This document shows, piece by piece, positions 61,472 through 64,000 of a stretch of 64,000 nucleotides of DNA. Source of the stretch: Tubiluchus corallicola (taxonomy: Eukaryota > Priapulida > Priapulimorpha > Priapulimorphida > Tubiluchidae); assembly GCA_030141605.1 (NCBI GenBank), contig JAQGDQ010000185.1:1-64000 (forward strand), given 5' to 3'. How positions within the stretch are numbered: position 1 is the first letter of the stretch; each line of letters opens with the position of its first letter. Both the position numbers and the translations under genes were made by a program. The notes under the pieces were generated by a model. That model searched no databases, was not told the DNA's origin, and was given only the letters and a program-made list of their open reading frames with translations.

Positions 61472-61871
61472 TCTTATAGACATCACCATTGCCACTGATG
61501 CCATCGCTGTATAGCATCACTGCCGTACACACCATCACCACCACCATCATCATCATTATCCCCAAACATCAAAACCAATAGCACGTTTATTATCGTCGAT
61601 GTAATTATTAACGCATCATCGTCATCGTTGTTGTAGTAATCAACGTGATAATAATCACCTCTGTCACCGCCGTATTCTTATAGACATCATCATCGCCACT
61701 GATGTCATTGCCGTTGCCCCTTGTCACCACTGCCGTACGCACCATCACCCACCATTATGATCACCACCCCCCAAACATCACCACCTATAGCGTTTTCATT
61801 ATCGTCGATTTCATCATCATCAGAAGCATCGTTTTCATAGTAATAATCATCTTCATAGTCACCGCCATCAT
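61472..61871 (+). repeat. Diverged tandem duplication, unit 204 bp, CAT-rich
   Basis: Unit 1 begins TCTTATAGACATCACCATTG at 61472; unit 2 begins TCTTATAGACATCATCATCG at 61676. Both then carry CCACTGATG, TGCCGTACRCACCATCAC, CCAAACATCA, TATCGTCGAT and GTCACCGCC in order. The 88-codon frame at 61702-61968 runs through unit 2 and is not supported as a gene. Confidence 0.8.
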
Positions 61872-61874
61872 CCC

Positions 61875-63195
61875 GATAACGGCACAAAACTACGCCTTAC
61901 AACTTTATTTATTGCATGGAATGAATGTGGTTTCTGTACTGCCGTCAGAAACGTCTAGCCTTATGTGATACAGCCTTTATGCAAATCGATATGTGAAGAA
62001 TAATTGATTGTTATATAATCGAGTTATCAAGAGCAACACGATCGCTCTCATTTAGCGTTTTGGAGTGAGTTGATTTAATCCCTTAATGGATAGTCGATGT
62101 AATAGTTCAAAAGTCACAATTCGTCCTTTGATAGGCGCAAAGTGTTTTTATTTTAATTTTGGCAAGCGACCAAGTCTAGAATGGGTTTCACTGTTAAACC
62201 TCTACTGAGTTTTTCAGTTAACTGGATTTGGTGCTTGAGATAAAGATACTATGATTCTTCTAACTTTGCTACATTTAAAAAACCTCACTTTCTGTATGAA
62301 ATATATGGAATATTTACAATATATACAGTACTGAAACATACAGTAGTTAAATGCGATATAATAGTTATATTAAATATAATATAATCTAGCGTGACATACA
62401 AGCGATTTTTCGTAGGCGACAGAAATTGGAAGGCAAATGCCGAAACGTAGTAGCGAATAATGGCATCTAGCATCATTTTTTGCGTTATTATTTAGAATAA
62501 GTAATTATTTCAGTTTATTCTCGATGACTGTTTTCACAGTAATAAGATGTAATTACTTTGATTTATTTGCCGTCGTAATACAGGACGTTCCAAAAGAAGT
62601 GCAAATGTGAGAAAATGAACCTCTACTTTTGTATTATGACATCATAATGATGTAAAATATTTCACTGTGCCAAAGTTGCTGTCATATAACTTGGTATGAG
62701 CACATTTATTGGACATTGTATGGCGTTAATATTTGCATGCTTATGGCCTTTGTTAGCCCCCTATTCTTTTGGATCACTCTGTATAAGTAAATTCTTCTAA
62801 TGGGTAGATTTTTAGCTGTCTAGGAAAATAAGTGATGCATTATATCCCTCCCTATTTCTCACATGATTAACACGCGCGACGCAATTAGTGATGCGATAAT
62901 TAGATTGCAATTTGTTACGTTTAATTTGCCATCTTGCACCATTTTTCTCTCGTTGTGTTTTTGCTACTTAAAATTGAAATGGCTAAATGAAGAATTATTG
63001 TTTAAATACGACCGAGACAAAAAAGCTTGTGATATTGTGCTTATACATAGTTTAGGTGTGCTTACAGTCGTTACTATATTTGTGTTCACAAGCAAGTTGA
63101 ATGTTTCGCAGATGCTTTATCACATTTATCAACTTCTATGGCTGTTTCAGCCTGCCAAGTCTACACGATCCTTCCAAAGAATGACGTTCAGAAGA
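61875..63195. other. Stretch with one membrane-like ORF
   Basis: A 121-codon plus frame (62863-63228) has a hydrophobic N-terminal half and reads LNEELLFKYDRDKKACDIVL in the middle. It runs into the dispersed repeat at 63202, has no splice support, and is near the length expected by chance. No other feature. Confidence 0.2.
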
Positions 63196-63201
63196 TTGAC
63201 A

Positions 63202-63293
63202 TTCAAGTTTAGGTCTGTTATGCAGTGAGCGGCTCTCAGCACCATAATTCTACCCCTCTCACTCTTCCTTTCGCTCTCTTTTTTCTCTCCCTC

Positions 63294-63340
<47 letters not shown>

Positions 63341-63384
63341 TCGATCTCCATCTCATATGAGAGAGGGAAGCAATTTTGTGACGT
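63202..63384 (+). repeat. Dispersed repeat with (TC)n core, copy B
   Basis: Same left and right flanks as copy A at 60466, with a purer TC run (63296-63336). The flanks differ by only a few substitutions while the cores differ in length and interruptions. Confidence 0.85.
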
Positions 63385-63389
63385 ATATG

Positions 63390-64000
63390 ATCCTGAAAAT
63401 ACAAAAAAGTGTTCGACTAGTTTAAAACAATGAGGATTATATAAAATATAAAACGCTGCACCTGCAAGCTACCTGTAAGATTATGGGCTGTGCGCAGTGA
63501 TTATCCATACATTTATTAGAGTCATAAATCTGTTGTTATCGTTGCTATAATTCAAACTTTATTGTAGGGACTTATTCCCACTAGACGAAAGTCACCCAAT
63601 ACAGATTTTACTGTTTGTTAGAATCAAGATTTTACCATCACTACTTTTACATTTTTAATGAAGAATCAAGAAAGGTACAGCAAATTTCCAGGCAAATGCA
63701 ATCCATAAACCGTTATGAACTTAACTAATAGGGTTGTTCCTATAATGGGTTGATCACGCACTTCAAATGAACGTGCCATTGTTACATTATTGTGGCTTCT
63801 TTCATTTTAACTTATAAATAAATGCACGGAGATTAATGTTTAACTCCATCCATGATACATCTGTCTCGACAATGAGTGTTCTAATTTTTTATGGAAAACG
63901 GGTATGTGACAAAGGCAAACGCTTCACACATCATGACTTTCTGCAGAACGTCATCTCTGAACATGCAAATTAGCTGTTTGATGCTAAGGAAATGCTCAGT
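63390..64000. other. AT-rich non-coding stretch
   Basis: No gene or repeat recognised up to the window edge. Confidence 0.4.

Overview
The window looks like nuclear DNA of an animal, probably a marine invertebrate. It is strongly AT-rich, has long simple-sequence tracts, several families of short inverted-repeat DNA transposons, LINE remains, tRNA-derived SINE-like pieces, degenerate TTAGGG arrays and canonical GT-AG splice signals. A sea squirt or similar invertebrate deuterostome is my leading guess from the general style of the repeats. No single sequence proves it. I see no bacterial operon structure, rRNA gene, intact tRNA gene or CRISPR array.

Genes are sparse. The best is a minus-strand, three-exon 3' end of a small multi-pass membrane protein (10852-12329), whose splice sites and codon phases agree at both introns. 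Next to it, on the plus strand (12623-13183), is a coding-like stretch with two frame breaks and one good GT-AG intron, probably a decayed gene. The left edge (96-805, minus) holds a protein broken by a frameshift, similar from memory to a recurrent uncharacterised protein family in animal genomes. Weaker candidates are a possible secreted peptide (52234-52455), a minus-strand exon (57281-57487), and a CpG-richer stretch with NRF-1-like motifs and a following splice donor (31170-31531) that could be a promoter and non-coding first exon.

Mobile DNA supplies most of the recognisable structure. There is a hAT-type element (14977-15822) with 8-bp target duplications, inserted inside a telomere-like TTAGGG array; a Harbinger-type element (38421-39593) with TAA duplications; a Harbinger-like MITE (23480-23693) with TTA duplications; MITEs with long perfect arms at 22745-22967 and 58842-59202; a short one at 53394-53558; a LINE reverse-transcriptase C-terminus with 3' UTR and tetranucleotide tail (56118-56941), joined head-to-tail to another LINE-like tail; a fragment resembling the N-terminus of integrase-core proteins (54424-54618); and tRNA-like SINE pieces at about 14.4, 24.5, 44.6, 44.8, 51.4, 53.1 and 59.7 kb.

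The rest is AT-rich intergenic or intronic DNA with microsatellites (7.95, 18.6, 20.3, 21.3, 24.8, 35.4, 40.5, 56.9, 60.5 and 63.3 kb), degenerate tandem duplications (5.0, 50.7, 55.8 and 61.5 kb) and two strong G-quadruplex tracts (19.65 and 42.5 kb). I found no convincing multi-gene system. The most informative signals are the transposon families, the telomere-like arrays with a degenerate phrase-repeat tail, and the small membrane-protein gene.
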